DNA of 64,000 bases from Orientallactaga sibirica (GCA_036365145.1 JAEOAD010000026.1:2398501-2462500); one strand, 5' to 3'. Positions 1 through 11,448 are shown, counted from the first letter of the stretch. The notes: generated from the letters alone by a model not told the origin. Made by a program: numbers and translations.

Positions 1-169
1 ATTATTCAGTTATGGTTTACCCTTTCTTGTGGCCTTGCATATGTGGATTTATAAAGCTCATTTTAATTTTAGCCAACCATGGCACCAAGTAGGTAACCTT
101 TTGTGACATAGTACTTGAAATGGTGTGTACATATATATATATTCCCCTTTTCTCTTCCCTTCCCTTGCC

Positions 170-415
170 CACACCCTTTCCCCTTCCCCTTTTCTCTTCC
201 CCCATCCCTTTACTTTCCTTCTTTGGTCCCTTTGTCTTCCTCCCTTTCCCCTCTCTTTCTTTTCCTTCCCCCTCCTTTTTTTTTTCTCTAACCTCCTCTC
301 CTTTCATATTTCTTTTTCCTCCCCTTTCTTCTTTTTTTCTCCATTTTTCTTTGCTGTCTCTTCATTTCTTTCTTTCCCTCCTTTTCTCCTCTCCTTTTCT
401 CCCCTTCCCTTTTGG
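170..415. repeat. CT-rich low-complexity tract
   Basis: Almost pure pyrimidine on the plus strand (cttccct / ttctcc variants). Translations across it are not genes. Confidence 0.9.
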
Positions 416-436
416 TATCATTATTTTTGTTTTGTT

Positions 437-549
437 TTGAGAACAGGGTCTTGCCTTGTAGCCCAGGCTGACCTTGAACTTGCAACCCAACCACCTCTGC
501 CTCTCTCCCGTGGGCCAGGAGTGCTAGGTGTGCACTATCACACCTGGCT
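437..549 (-). repeat. B1-like SINE, old fragment
   Basis: Antisense B1 words: gtagcccaggctgacctt, cctctgcctct and gtgctaggtgtgcac. Diverged. Confidence 0.75.
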
Positions 550-1124
550 TGAAATACAGAATTTGAAGTAACATTTCATTAGTTCGCTAACATTGCTGTA
601 AAAAGAATGCTTTTATCTAGGAATTAATTCTACCCTCAATTCCACCCAATTTTCCTCAGCTGATATTTAGGAATCTCTTTAGGAATCCTGACAATATTTC
701 CCCCTTTGTTAGTTTTGGGGCACTCTGGCTCAGTGAGAACAAACCCCATCACAATGCTTAGAACCAAGTGACAGCCAAAGTAAGGTTATTTGTGCTCCGG
801 CAAGGGCAGATGGTCCCTGGCCTGTGTGTTGTTAATTATCGTAACCACGGAAACATTTGTTTCCTAATATTATATGTTTCCACATTTAAATGCTAAGACT
901 CGCCACAGTGGAAAATCCATTTTGTGTTTCTAGCTGGGTTTAAATTATTGAAACTGTTTTATCCCAACATGAGAGATAGTCATTTCTGCGCGGGATGGGG
1001 GGGGGGGGAGGAATTGCTTTCTCAGAAATTAGCTTTATAATCTCATCAGGAAGGGCTTCCTAAATAAAGCAAGGGACTTCCTAGGATCCTGTAGGCTGAT
1101 GACAGTAAACCCTTGTCAATCTAG

Positions 1125-1226
1125 ATAAAAGAATACGAGAAGCTGGACAACGAGGAGGACCGTCTACGCCGGAGTCGGCAGATGTACGACGTGTACATCA
1201 TGAAGGAACTCCTGTCTTGCTCGCAT
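1125..1226 (+). CDS. GRK3: GRK3 exon 4 (residues ~89-122), RH domain
   Basis: Reads [14 protein letters not shown] through [11 protein letters not shown], 34 codons, phase 0 at both ends. The acceptor is ..caatctag and the donor is gtgagt. This is part of the alpha-helical RGS-homology domain, which in GRK2/3 binds Galpha-q. It differs from human GRK3 at a few positions (for example YDV for YDA). The first codon is placed by the AG acceptor and by the conserved IKEYEKL junction. Confidence 0.95.
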
Positions 1227-1457
1227 GTGAGTGTCTGCGAGTCCCTGCTTGGCGGGTTGGGGGAGATGCACTGGAAACTTCCAGCCTTTTCCAGCATGAA
1301 AGCAAAGCAGTAGGGTGAGGTTCCAACATTTAAGCACTGGAACCCAGTCTAGGCATCCTATCACCCGCCTCCCTGTCATTGACCCAGGGTTTCCTTGCAA
1401 CTTGTTCCCTTTCTATATTTCTGGAAGCTAACCCCTGTGTGGTAGGAAATTGGTTCA

Positions 1458-1468
1458 TTTTTTTTGGA

Positions 1469-1533
<65 letters not shown>

Positions 1534-1748
1534 GAAGACAGAGATGGGCGCACCAGCAGTGTCTCAGCTGCTGTGAACGAAATCCAGATGTGTGCACCCC
1601 CTTGTGGTCAAGTGCGGCATTGCGCCCTTGCGTCACTTTGCATCTGGCTAAATGTGGGACCTGGAGATTGGAACCGCTGGAGATTGGTACCAGCGTTCTT
1701 AGGCTTAGGAGGCAAGCGCCTTAACCCCTAAGCCATCTCTCTAGCCCC
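1458..1748 (-). repeat. tRNA-derived SINE, class B, with (CA)n(GA)n
   Basis: Ends aagccatctctctagcccc (reverse of the Pol III A-box head). Has the class B insert and a long CA/GA microsatellite at 1470-1532. Part of the head is duplicated (ggagattgg twice). Confidence 0.9.
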
Positions 1749-1825
1749 ATTTTTTTTTTTGAAGAAGTATCTGTTTATGACTTTCTAAAGAAAAATCAGA
1801 CTTTACACCATTAACATTCTTATTG

Positions 1826-2142
1826 TTGTTTGAGGCAGAGTCTCACTGGATAGCCCAGGTTGGCCTCCCACCTCACCCTCCTGACTGTTACAGTTATTTA
1901 TTTATTTAATTACGAGAGAGAGAGAGAGGGTGGAGGGGAGAAAGTGGCCATGCCTGGGCCTCCAGTCACTGCAAATGAATTCCAGACGCATGCGCCACCA
2001 TGTGCATCTGGCTTGACGTGGTTTCTGGGGAATTCAAACCTGGGCTCTTACGCTTCACAGGAAAGCACCTTAACCGCTAAGCCATCTCTTTAGCACATCC
2101 CCGGAGTGCTACAGGTGGAGGTTTTACACCACTGTGCCCAAG
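1826..2142 (-). repeat. Old B1-like SINE, split by a later SINE
   Basis: Left part gaggcagagtctcactgg.. at ~1826-1885; right part ..gagtgctacaggtgg..caccactgtgccca at ~2098-2142. The class A SINE lies between. Confidence 0.65.
1890..2097 (-). repeat. tRNA-derived SINE, class A (nested in B1)
   Basis: tttatttatttaattacgag start, GA-rich block, class A core, end aagccatctctttagcaca. Confidence 0.9.
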
Positions 2143-2184
2143 TTGTTATCATTAATTATTATTGGTGTTATATTCTTTTGCAAT

Positions 2185-2266
2185 GTTGGAATTGAACCCC
2201 TCCCCTCGTGCTTGCCTGCCAGGCAGATGTTGTACCGCTCAGCCACCCCCACGCCCGTCCCCTGCT
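2185..2266 (-). repeat. ID-like tRNA-derived SINE fragment
   Basis: Antisense gctcagccacccccacgcc and ggaattgaacccctcccct, with the layout of a rodent ID element (tRNA-Ala type). Confidence 0.55.
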
Positions 2267-3199
2267 GTCTTAATTTTAACTTAGCTCTACTGGAACATCA
2301 GATGAGACAGAAGGTGATAGACGAAAACCTCCAGTGGTTTCTCTGGGTCAGTGAGTAGGATTATTACGTGACTTTATTCACAACTAGTTAAATAATGGCT
2401 GGCCTCATCGTCTTCCTTGGAAATCAGCTAAGCAATCTAATTTGGCCTAATTAAGATAAACCAGGTTCTCAGGAAATCATTTCACCGCCAGAAGGAAGCC
2501 GAATAATTAGAGAGGTAGAGCTTCCCATGGGAATGCCTTTGTGTCCATGAAGAAGGCTGCTCAAAGGGACAGACTGACAGTCTTGGCCAACACAGTAGCT
2601 ACCGGCCACACATGTGGTTATTTAGTTTGTTAAAATTAAAGAAAAAAAATATCCAGTGGGGTTGTAAATTTCCTTCCTGGTGAGCTACATCCCAAGAGGT
2701 CCACAGCACTGTGTGAAGCTCCCGGATGGGTGGGATGAAGCGGGTATACATTATCTGCTTTGCAGAGGGAAGGTCAGCCGGACTGCCTGGGAACACCGGA
2801 GCACTCGGGGGGCTGGCACAATTCTTAGGCCCCTTGAGTGTCTGTGGCCGAAGCTGTTGTCTCGAGTTTCTGTTGCTTCCCTGTCCTTGGGATCCTCTGC
2901 TGTGTAGAGGGCATCTCTAGCCGCAGAGTCCTCTCTGCTCTGGGCTTGGCTGTTGCCCTGGCCTGGCTGAGCCCTGGAAAATGCACGCGCTCCGTGGAGC
3001 CCCATGAACATGGCTTCCATTAGCTAGGAGATGGGTGCGGCTGCAGCAGCAGGGTGTGGTCTTATTACGCTGTTTTTCTTGTTGTGCACCATGAAAGAGG
3101 ACACAAGTTACCAGGTCAGTGAGGAGCTGGGTTTCCACTCATGTCGGTTGAAGCCCCATTCTATTTGGGTTCAACTCCCAGGCACATGAACCTACATTC

Positions 3200-3251
3200 A
3201 TTTTCATCAATTGTTTTGCAAGCAGAGAGAGAGATAGCGAGACCACACACA

Positions 3252-3321
<70 letters not shown>

Positions 3322-3459
3322 GAGAATGGACATGCAGGGCCTCCAGCTGCTGCAAATGAACTCCAAATGCATCTGGCTTTACATGGGCACTGGGAAATTG
3401 AAACTGGATCATTAGACTTTGCAAGCAAATCTTTAACTTCTAAGCCATCTCTCCAGCCC
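3200..3459 (-). repeat. tRNA-derived SINE, class A, with (CA)n(GA)n
   Basis: Antisense class A core and end aagccatctctccagccc. The CT-rich part has expanded to ~75 nt of CA and GA dinucleotides (3245-3318). Confidence 0.9.
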
Positions 3460-3496
3460 TTTTTTGTTACATTTTTATTGTTAAAATTTTCTGTCT

Positions 3497-3735
3497 GGGC
3501 TGGGGAGATTGCTCAGTGGTTAAAGGCATTTATTTGCAAATACTGGCTGGTGTTCAATTCTCCAGTAGCCATATAAAGCCAGGTGCACAAAGTGGCGTAT
3601 ACATCTGGAGTTTGTTTGCAGTGCAAGAGGCCCTGGAATGGCTACATTCATCCATTCATTCGTTCATTCTCTCTCTCTCTCTCTGCTTGTGAATAAATAA
3701 ATCAAATTATTTTTCAAAATAAAAAAATAAAAATT
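3497..3735 (+). repeat. tRNA-derived SINE, class A, sense
   Basis: ggctggggagattgctcagt head, diverged core, (CT)n and an A-rich tail with AATAAA that ends ~20 nt before exon 5. Confidence 0.88.
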
Positions 3736-3756
3736 TCTGTGTTTGATTTTTGAAAG

Positions 3757-3831
3757 CCCTTCTCCAAGCAAGCTGTAGAGCACATACAGAGTCATCTATC
3801 CAAGAAACAAGTCACCGCCACTCTTTTTCAG
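3757..3831 (+). CDS. GRK3: GRK3 exon 5 (residues ~123-147), RH domain
   Basis: Reads PFSKQAVEHIQSHLSKKQ then VTATLFQ, 25 codons, phase 0 at both ends. The donor is gtaaga. The acceptor (tttgatttttgaaag) is only about 20 nt downstream of the A-rich tail of a sense SINE, so the branch region lies in or beside transposon sequence. Continues the RH helical bundle. Confidence 0.95.
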
Positions 3832-4617
3832 GTAAGATAAAGTCGCTTCTAAATAGATATATCTGATGGGCTTTGCCGTCAGATTTGGTGACATGCTTTC
3901 TGCCCGTGGGTTGTAGGGAAATTGATTTGTTAAGACTCTTCTGGAATGAAGGAAGCTCTGTCTTGCCTGTCTGCTCCCTGGGCTGTGCTCTCTTGGCCTC
4001 GCACACTTTCCTGAAAAGGCTTTCTTGTGGCGTTACGTTTTAGAAATCCATCAAGATGAGACATCCGCGTACAAAGCTTTTGCCCATGATCAGCAGGGAC
4101 TTTACAAGATTTATTTCTGTCGTTCTGAGGTGTCAGCGCTCGCAGCGATTATCCTCTGGATTAAACAGGATTTATTTTTAAGAGTGGAGAGTGGACGTGT
4201 GAGGGACCCGGAATCACACGAGGCATTGTGTGCTGCCCCACTGTGCCTGTTTCGAAGACCGTGAGGTCGGATAGATTTAAATGATGAGACTTGGAAAGCT
4301 AACTTCGCAGCTGGCAGGACTGTGCGTTTGATGTTGTCGAGACTGGATGGCTTTGTAGCCTGGGTCTTTTGTGGAGATGACAGTGGTTTACATGGAGTCA
4401 GATTCTCAAGTGGCTAGTACCCTCTTTATGTGACTTGTCAGGACAGAAAGGAGGCCATTGAGCAATTCATTTTCATAAATAAGAAGAATGTTCTTTTTGG
4501 ATTACCTCACACTTTTAACAGTTAGCTCATCTGGTTTTGAGCTGGTGTGTAGAGAGTATTTATTTATGCAAAATGAAGTTGAGAGAGTGTCAACCTGACC
4601 TTTATTTTATTTAAGTT

Positions 4618-4784
4618 TTTTTTTTTTTTTTTTTTTTTTTTGGTTTTTCGAGGTAGGGTTTCACTCTGGCCTAGGCTGACCTGGAATTAACTATGTAGTC
4701 TCAGGGTGGCCTCGAACTCACGGCAATCCTCCTACCTCTGCCTCCCAAGTGCTGGGATTAAAGGCGTGCGCCACCACGCCCAGC
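4618..4784 (-). repeat. B1-like SINE
   Basis: Poly(T), then tttcgaggtagggtttcac .. gtgctgggattaaaggcgtg .. accacgcccagct. Confidence 0.95.
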
Positions 4785-4787
4785 TAA

Positions 4788-5045
4788 GTTTTTTTTTTTT
4801 TAAATTATTCTTTTAGAGAGAGTGAGAGCAAAAGAGAGAGAGAGAGAGAGAGGATCAGTGTGCCAGGGCCTCAGCCACTGCAGTCGAACTCCAGTCAGTC
4901 GCTTGCACCACCTAGTGGGCATGTGCGACCTTGCACTTGCCTCACCTGTGTGCATCTGGCATATGTGGAACCTGGAGAGAGATCGAACCTGGGTCCTTAG
5001 GCTTCATAGGCAAGTGTCTTAACCGGTAAGCCATCTCTCCAGCCC
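4788..5045 (-). repeat. tRNA-derived SINE, class C
   Basis: cacctagtgggcatgtgcga marker, cttgcctcacctg, end aagccatctctccagccc. Confidence 0.92.
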
Positions 5046-5049
5046 TTGA

Positions 5050-5050
<1 letters not shown>

Positions 5051-5088
<38 letters not shown>

Positions 5089-5287
5089 AAATATTTTATT
5101 TAGTTGCAAGCAGAGAGATACAGAAGGGGGGTGGGGGACTGGGCATGCCAGGGCCTCCAACTGCTACAAAAGAACTCCAGATGCATGAGGCATTTTATAT
5201 ATCTGGCTTATGTGGGTACTGGGGAATTGAACCCAGGTCATTAGGGTTTGCAGGTGAGTACCTTAGCCGCTGAGCCATCTCTCCAGC
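5051..5287 (-). repeat. tRNA-derived SINE, class A
   Basis: Poly(T) start (~33 T), class A core, end gagccatctctccagcct. Directly abuts the class C element. Confidence 0.92.
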
Positions 5288-5437
5288 CTCCAACTTAACC
5301 TTTTGAACACATGGACATTGATGGATTGGATGTTACCTTTCCATTAGAATAATTAGGTGCACTCTTCCTGACAAATAGAACCTGTCTGTAAAGTCCTGAA
5401 GATTCCAGGCTTCTGCTCTGGACTTCACTGACTGACC

Positions 5438-5547
5438 TGGGTTTTAGTCCCAGGCTGCATCTGTAAGAGATGCCCAATGCGGCGCATGCATCTGGAGTTC
5501 GTTTGCAGTGGCTGGAGGCCCTGATGCATCCATTCTCTCTCCCTCTC

Positions 5548-5583
<36 letters not shown>

Positions 5584-5590
5584 ATATTCT
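5438..5590 (+). repeat. tRNA-derived SINE, class A, sense, 5'-truncated
   Basis: gcgcatgcatctggagttcg and the core, then a long (AAAT)n tail. The Pol III promoter end is missing or badly eroded. Confidence 0.8.
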
Positions 5591-7092
5591 TTAAAAGGCA
5601 TGAAAACAGAATCCCAGTGAAATGAATGCAGAGAGGCAGTATTCCTGTCAGCTGTGACTGGGTTGTTGAGTGTGCTGAGACAGCAACCTGCCAGAATCAT
5701 TCAACATAACCTGTACCCTCGCAGCCCAGGACTGAACTCTAGATAGAAGCTATGTGTTTGCACATCCTGTGGGTAGAGGGGCATTAAGCAATAAAGTCAG
5801 GTGAAGCTCATGGTGAAACAAAATTTCTTTGAAAGCAAATGCAAATGCTTTTTTATTGTTTTATTAATTATTTTTATTATTTTGTTGACTTTTTATGGGG
5901 TTTGCAAAATTGACTTTGGGGATAATTGCTACATAGGTGTATTTGGGGTGGGGTCTGGGGGGAGCCTGGCTGCTGTTTAGCTCCTAAAAGGTGCCAGACC
6001 CTGGGCTCTGCAGACAACATTCTTCAATGTACTCATTGAATTGCCACGTTAGCCTCACAGGTTACATGTGACTGTCCCTATTCATAGGTTAAGAGAACCA
6101 AGGACAGCCTGTCGCAGGAACTCTTGCTTTGTCCTGCCACCCTGGCGCATTGATGGTTCCTGGTGTTAAAACGTGGCGAGGTGATTCTGAAGTCGTTGGC
6201 TTTTGTGTGTCACTTTACTAGCAGGAAGTATGGATTATCTGGTTCAAATAGGAAAGAAAATCATGAATGAACGTAATCGTTCCCTAAGTAGAAAGTCCAA
6301 GGTAGATAAATTTAGCCTTCTCATCGCTCTTGGAAAGGTTCTGTATTTGTGTGTGGAAGTCTCTGACCCTTTGGAACTTGTAGAGGACTTGGCAAAGAAA
6401 GATGTTGTTTGTGACTGTGGGATTGCAGGGTTCCTGGGCTGGAAAAGCTGAGAGAGAAAGAGAGAGAGAGATGGGGGGGGGTAGAGAGAGAGGGAATATT
6501 CAGTTTCCCTTTTACCAAGGAGGGCAGGGAATCCGTGTGGTTTGTGACCAGTCTCAGAGCCTTCCCATGACAGCCACAGCCCTTCATTCCCACATCCCCA
6601 TGCTGGCCCTGCTTTGCAGCAGGAAAGGACAGCCTGGGCTTCTGCAGGTCCCGGCTCTCTCTGCCTGCCTCGTGCCCCTGCGCCCTAATCAGGCCGGTCT
6701 TTTTCGTAATGTTCAGATGATCCTTGATGCAGAAGAGGTTCAATTTATCATGGTTGTGCACATCAAGGATATGTGTGATGTTTCCCTATAGGATCTAATG
6801 GGCTCAGCCAAACTGTGACACGTTTGTCATTTATCTTGTCTCTGCTTCATCACGTATATTTGGTGGTGTGTGAAATAGGTCAGATGATAGTGAACTTAGA
6901 ACCCTCGCCTACTTCCCAGCGCACTTGCTCAGAAATGGAACCTGGTCCTGTGGCTCTTTGCCTGCAGGGAGGGACAGAACTAAGACGAACTCTCCTTCCT
7001 GGGGATTGTGAACTCTGTGTTTCTACAAGGAAAGTCACTAATTAAACACTTAACACCGAGTCTTTCAAACTCAGTGCAGACGAGAATGGCTC

Positions 7093-7480
7093 TGTCACAG
7101 TCAGCTTCTCGTTGCCGGGACAAACATCCAACCAGACACAGCTTATGGGAGGAAAGGGGCTTATTCCAGGCTTACAGAGTCCAGGGGAACTCCACCCATG
7201 GTGGAAGAAGCTGCTCACTTCTATGGATCCCGGCAGAGAGAAACAACAGCAGCAAGCAGGGGTGGAGAGCCAGAGCTCAGGCTGCTCTCTCCACACACCT
7301 TTGGGCTGGAATTCAGATCTGGTCCCAATCACACCTTAGGGCTGGACTCCAAGATCTACCCCCCTACCCCAAGTGACACCTCTTCCCCAGTAGGGGTCCA
7401 CCCACTGGAGACTCAAAATTCAAGCCTGAGTCTATGGGGCCATATATTCAAACTGCCCCAGGCAGCAGCTTCCATGATAC
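7093..7480 (-). repeat. LTR-like retroelement fragment
   Basis: ctcgttgccgggacaaacat .. gggcttattccaggcttaca .. gccatatattcaaact resembles the layout of rodent MaLR-type solo LTRs in reverse. Family is not certain and no internal coding sequence is present. Confidence 0.5.
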
Positions 7481-7550
7481 ACTGTGTTACTCATCTGAGT
7501 CCAGTGCCAGATGAAAACATGGGGTCCCTTTCTCAAAAATAAGTGAGGGT

Positions 7551-7790
7551 TGGGCTGCAGAAGATGGCTTAGCAGTTAAGGCATTTGCTTGCAAAGTCAA
7601 AGGACCCAGGTTCCATTCCTCAGGACCCACGTTAGCCAGATGCACAAGGGGGCATGTGCATCTGGAGTTCAATTGCAGTGGCTGGAGGCCCTGGCACGCC
7701 CATTCTCTCTCTCTCTCTCTCCTGCTTTCTCTCTGTCAAATAAATAAAAATAAAATATATTTAAAAAGATTTAAATTATTAAAAAAACAA
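7551..7790 (+). repeat. tRNA-derived SINE, class A, sense
   Basis: gatggcttagcagttaaggc A box, ggttccattcc B box, (CT)n, aaataaataaaaataaaa tail. First of four in a row. Confidence 0.92.
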
Positions 7791-7795
7791 GTAAG

Positions 7796-7977
7796 GGCTG
7801 GAGATATGGCTTAGCAGTTAAGGCGTTTGCCTGCAAAGCCAAAGGACCTCAGTTCAATTTCCCAGGACCCACATAAGCCAGATGCACAAGGTGGTGCATG
7901 TATCTGGAGTTCGTTTGCAGTGGCTGGAAGCCCTGGTGAGCCCATTCTCTCTCTCTCTCTCAGCCTCTTTCCCTCTC

Positions 7978-8021
<44 letters not shown>

Positions 8022-8022
8022 A
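7796..8022 (+). repeat. tRNA-derived SINE, class A, sense
   Basis: A box tggcttagcag, core, (AAAT)n tail of ~40 nt. Second of four. Confidence 0.92.
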
Positions 8023-8061
8023 ATAGCCTGGAGTGGTGGAGCATGCCTTTAAGAAAAATAA

Positions 8062-8275
8062 GGGGCTGAAGAGATGGCTGGAGAGATGGCTTATGAAGCC
8101 TAAGGACCCTGGTTTAAGCTTCTCCCTGCCCACTAAGCCAGATAAGGGTGCATGCATCTGGAGTTCCAATCTGGAGGCCCCAGATCCCACATTTAGCCAG
8201 CCTATTTCTGTATCTCTCTCTCAAATAAATAAATAAATAATAAAATATTAAAAAAAAAAAAAAAGAAAAATAAGA
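8062..8275 (+). repeat. tRNA-derived SINE, class A, sense, rearranged
   Basis: The head is duplicated (gaagagatggctggagagatggc) and the middle deleted. Tail of AAAT and A. Third of four. Confidence 0.8.
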
Positions 8276-8475
8276 GGGGGCTGGAGAGATGGTGCAATGC
8301 CATGCCTTGATCCAGGTCCCACATTTAGCCAGGCGCAAAGTGACGCAAGGGTGCAACATCTGTAGCACACATCTGTAGTTCATTCACAGCGGCTGAGAGA
8401 CTGCTGGTGTGCCCATCTCTATCTGTCTCCCTCTCTCTCTCTGTGTCTCTCTTCAAAAAAAAAAAAAAAAAAAAG
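8276..8475 (+). repeat. tRNA-derived SINE, class B, sense, deleted
   Basis: Head present, A-to-B box region lost, class B markers gcaaagtgacgcaaggg and cagcggctgagagactgc, poly(A). Fourth of four. Confidence 0.85.
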
Positions 8476-8811
8476 TAAGGGTTATAAGAAGATGACAGAG
8501 GGGTAGGTATTAGACCAAGTGCCAGGTTCTCCTAAGTGGCATGCTTGCGAAGCCCACCCTGGACTGTCTAGGGAGAGCCCGACTTATCAGAAGTTGCCTT
8601 CTTCATGGTGGGTGGTGAGGGAGGGCAATGAGGAGATGGCCATGTATTAATAACTGCTGGTGAGTCTCTGGTGACAAGGGACTCACTGAGAGGGACAGGT
8701 GTGAGGATGAGGAGATGAGGTGGGAGTGCTGGTTGTGGTCCTCACAAGCCTGAATATACTGCTCTGTGTTTGCCACTTTAACATACAGATGTTTTCTTCC
8801 ATCCTTTCCAG

Positions 8812-8873
8812 CCATACATAGAAGAGATCTGTGCAAGTCTCCGTGGCGATGTTTTTCAAAAATTTATGGAAAG
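8812..8873 (+). CDS. GRK3: GRK3 exon 6 (residues ~148-168), RH domain
   Basis: Reads [20 protein letters not shown] plus two bases of the split Ser168 codon (62 nt). The acceptor is tccatcctttccag and the donor is gtatgg. It starts in phase 0 and ends in phase 2, joining exon 7 as FMES|DKF. Confidence 0.95.
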
Positions 8874-8956
8874 GTATGGAACGTTTATGAAATCTCATAG
8901 TGTACAGACATGCTCCATTTTTCCCAGTATGCTCTGTCCTTAAAAATGTGTATTAT

Positions 8957-9108
8957 GTCTGGCGTGGTGGTGCAGGTTTTTAATCCAAGCACTCGGGAGG
9001 CAGATGTAGGAGGATTGCCGTGAGTTCAAGGCCACCCTGAGACTACAGAGTGAATTCCAGGTCAGCCTGGACTAGAGTGAGACCCTGCCTCAAAAATCCA
9101 AAAAATAA
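8957..9108 (+). repeat. B1-like SINE, sense
   Basis: gtctggcgtggtggtgcagg .. gagtgagaccctgcctcaaa. 84 nt downstream of exon 6. Confidence 0.93.
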
Positions 9109-9929
9109 TGTACCTCTACTTTCTCACAAGGACTGACTGAGGCCTTCCTGACCCCATAGTAAATCCCATAACCCCCCACAGAGGGAGCCCCAGGGAAACG
9201 GGAAAGGGAAGAAAAGTGTATAATCTGTTTTTAAAAAATCAATTAAAAAATGTATAGTAATACATTCAGTCAGCAGTCAGATGTATGGCCTGCCTTCCTG
9301 CTACGTGCTTCCTTGGAAACATTGTATTACATTTTTGGGGGTTTTATAGCCTGATCATCCCTAGTCTTCCATTTTGCTAGCTTCAGTATATTCTAAAATT
9401 TAAGTCGAATGAGAAACGTCCATCTTAGAAGCACTGTATCAGGAGGAGACCTTTGAGAATGGACCACAGCCACGTTTGATCTAATTCATTTATAGGGCTT
9501 TGAAGTCTCCCAAAAGAGGGCAGAGCTTGAACTGGATTCTGTACGTGACGTCTTGGGATGTCTGAGAGCGAATGCCTCTCTCTCTGAACATAGGCATCAT
9601 GTGCACACAGATGTCCCCGTGGGTCAGCACACTGCCGAGCGCGTGTGTCCTCTGGTGTTCTGAAGGTTGTTGGTGCCCCGCAGAGCTCTGTGACGCCTTG
9701 GTGTTCTGCGTCCGCCTCTGAGCTAAGGCGGAGCTGGACTCCGACTCAAAACCCACGTCTGTGTTTGCCATGCACGCACCTCTCCTGGTTAATTTCCAGA
9801 CAATAGCCGTGAGGGTCTCAGCTGCTCGGTGATTGTACCAGGAGACCAACCACGCTTCTCTGCGGGTTCCTTCTCCCAACACTCCAAGAATTAGAGCAGT
9901 GTTTTTAAAACTTTAAAAAATATTTTAGG

Positions 9930-10073
9930 AGCCGGGCATGATGGCCCATGTCTTTAATCCCAGCACTTGGGAGGCAGAGGTAGGAGGATTGCTGCTGTGA
10001 GTTTGAGGCCATCCTGAGACTACATAGTGGGTTCCTGAGCAGGAGTGAGACCCTACCTCAACACCTCCCCCAA
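9930..10073 (+). repeat. B1-like SINE, sense
   Basis: gagccgggcatgatggccca .. gagtgagaccctacctcaac. Confidence 0.93.
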
Positions 10074-10270
10074 AAGGCACTTGCCTGCAAAGCCTAAGGA
10101 CCCTGGTTTAATTCTCTAGGACCCACGTAAGCCAGATGCACAAGGCTGCCCATGTGTCTGGAGTTTGTTTGCAGTGGCCACAAGCCCTGCTGTGTCCATT
10201 CTCTCTTTCTCTCTATCTGCCTCTTCCCCTCTCTCTCTCAAATAAATAAATAAATAAATAAAATATTTTT
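10074..10270 (+). repeat. tRNA-derived SINE, class A, sense, head lost
   Basis: Starts at ggcacttgcctgcaaagcc directly after the B1, with AAAT tail. The A box is missing. Confidence 0.9.
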
Positions 10271-10297
10271 TAAAGTTTTACTTATTTATTTGCAAGC

Positions 10298-10382
<85 letters not shown>

Positions 10383-10545
10383 AAGAGAGAGAATGGGTGC
10401 ACCAGGACCTCCAGCCACTTAAAATGAACTCCATTCACATGCACCACTTTGTGCATCTGGCTTTACATGGGTCCTGGGAAATTGATCCCAGGTCCTTAGA
10501 CTTTGCAGGCAAGTGCCTTAACCACGGAGCCATCTCTCCAGCCCA
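10271..10545 (-). repeat. tRNA-derived SINE, class A, with GA/CAGA/CA expansion
   Basis: Antisense element with a ~100-nt GA, (CAGA)n, (CA)n, GA block; end gagccatctctccagccc. Confidence 0.92.
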
Positions 10546-11059
10546 AGAGCATTTTTTTTTAAGCTGCATTGTGATTCCACCAGGGTTCAGGAGATAATTT
10601 TACCCTGGAGTAGAGCCCTGATATTCACACTTGTGACTGTCCGCTCTGAGCTGAGTGGCAGCGGAAGCTGTGGGCAGGCAGCTCAGTGAGGCCCCGGGTG
10701 TGGGTGGGGGGCTCCAGCTGAGCACCAGCTGCATCCCTCCCAGGGGTGTCCCCTGCCTGCCCCTCTCAAATCTCACTGTTCCTGCTTCTGAGTCCTCTTT
10801 GCTTCTGTGTGATCCTGGGGAGAGTGGAGAGACAGAGCAAGGAGGCTTTGCCCTGGGCATCTGGCTCTGCCTGCTCCAGGATACAGGACTGGTACTTTAC
10901 CTCTGAAGTTGACCACTCTGGGGATCTCAGGGGATGCCCAGGAAGTGGCTTACGTTAGACAACATGCGTACTGTGGCATGCACACTGCATTTTGAAGCAA
11001 CCACAATTTCATGTAAATGAGTTAGTTTTAAAGTCAGTTTGTTATTTCTTATACATTTT

Positions 11060-11088
11060 AGTTCTTTTAAAAATTACTTATTTCATCT

Positions 11089-11126
<38 letters not shown>

Positions 11127-11201
11127 AAAGAGGCAAATAGCGAGGGGGAATGGGCACACCAAGGCCTCTAGCCACTGAAAATGAGCTACGGACACATGCG
11201 T
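11060..11201 (-). repeat. tRNA-derived SINE, class A, truncated
   Basis: (GA)n at 11093-11126, then gggcacaccaaggcctctag up to gacacatgcg, where the similarity stops; the promoter half is missing. Confidence 0.8.
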
Positions 11202-11447
11202 CCTTGCCAAGTCCTGGTAGGATAGATATTTCTCTTGCTTCACGGATGAAGGCCGCTCTCGACAAACAGTTGAGAAGGTAGTGGGAGCATGCCTCTTGGC
11301 CTCTGGTTTCTAGTCTGAGGGGAAGACACCCTGGAGTTTGCTGATCTGGGTTCAAAGTTGGCTCCATCCACTCGTTCCCAGAGCAACCTTGGCCTGCCAC
11401 CATTTGTTGGTTTTGGTCTTCCTAGCTGTAAAAATGGGGCCAGGACA

Positions 11448-11448
<1 letters not shown>

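Larger units (their letters stand above)
1..1124 (+). other. GRK3: GRK3 intron 3, 3' part
   Basis: Holds a CT-rich tract, an old B1-like element and, from ~560 to 1124, single-copy-looking intron with a G run at ~998-1012. No gene signal besides the exon 4 acceptor. Confidence 0.8.
1227..3756 (+). other. GRK3: GRK3 intron 4
   Basis: Phase 0. SINEs at both ends and a nested B1/SINE in the middle. About 2270-3190 is unique-looking sequence in which I see no coding or RNA gene. Confidence 0.8.
3832..8811 (+). other. GRK3: GRK3 intron 5
   Basis: Phase 0. About 3832-4610 and 5590-7090 hold no recognised feature (with GA-rich simple sequence at ~6450-6492). An LTR-like fragment follows at ~7093-7480 and then four SINEs in a row to 8475. 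8480-8811 is unremarkable. Confidence 0.8.

Noticed and set aside
120..571. Open reading frames of 106 and 148 codons
   Set aside because: They run through a pyrimidine-rich tract and an old B1; composition is low-complexity Phe/Pro/Ser/Leu and no family is recognisable.
9490..9882. 130-codon antisense open frame in intron 6
   Set aside because: It lies in unique sequence but has no recognisable domain, no splice or promoter context and a length expected by chance in 64 kb.
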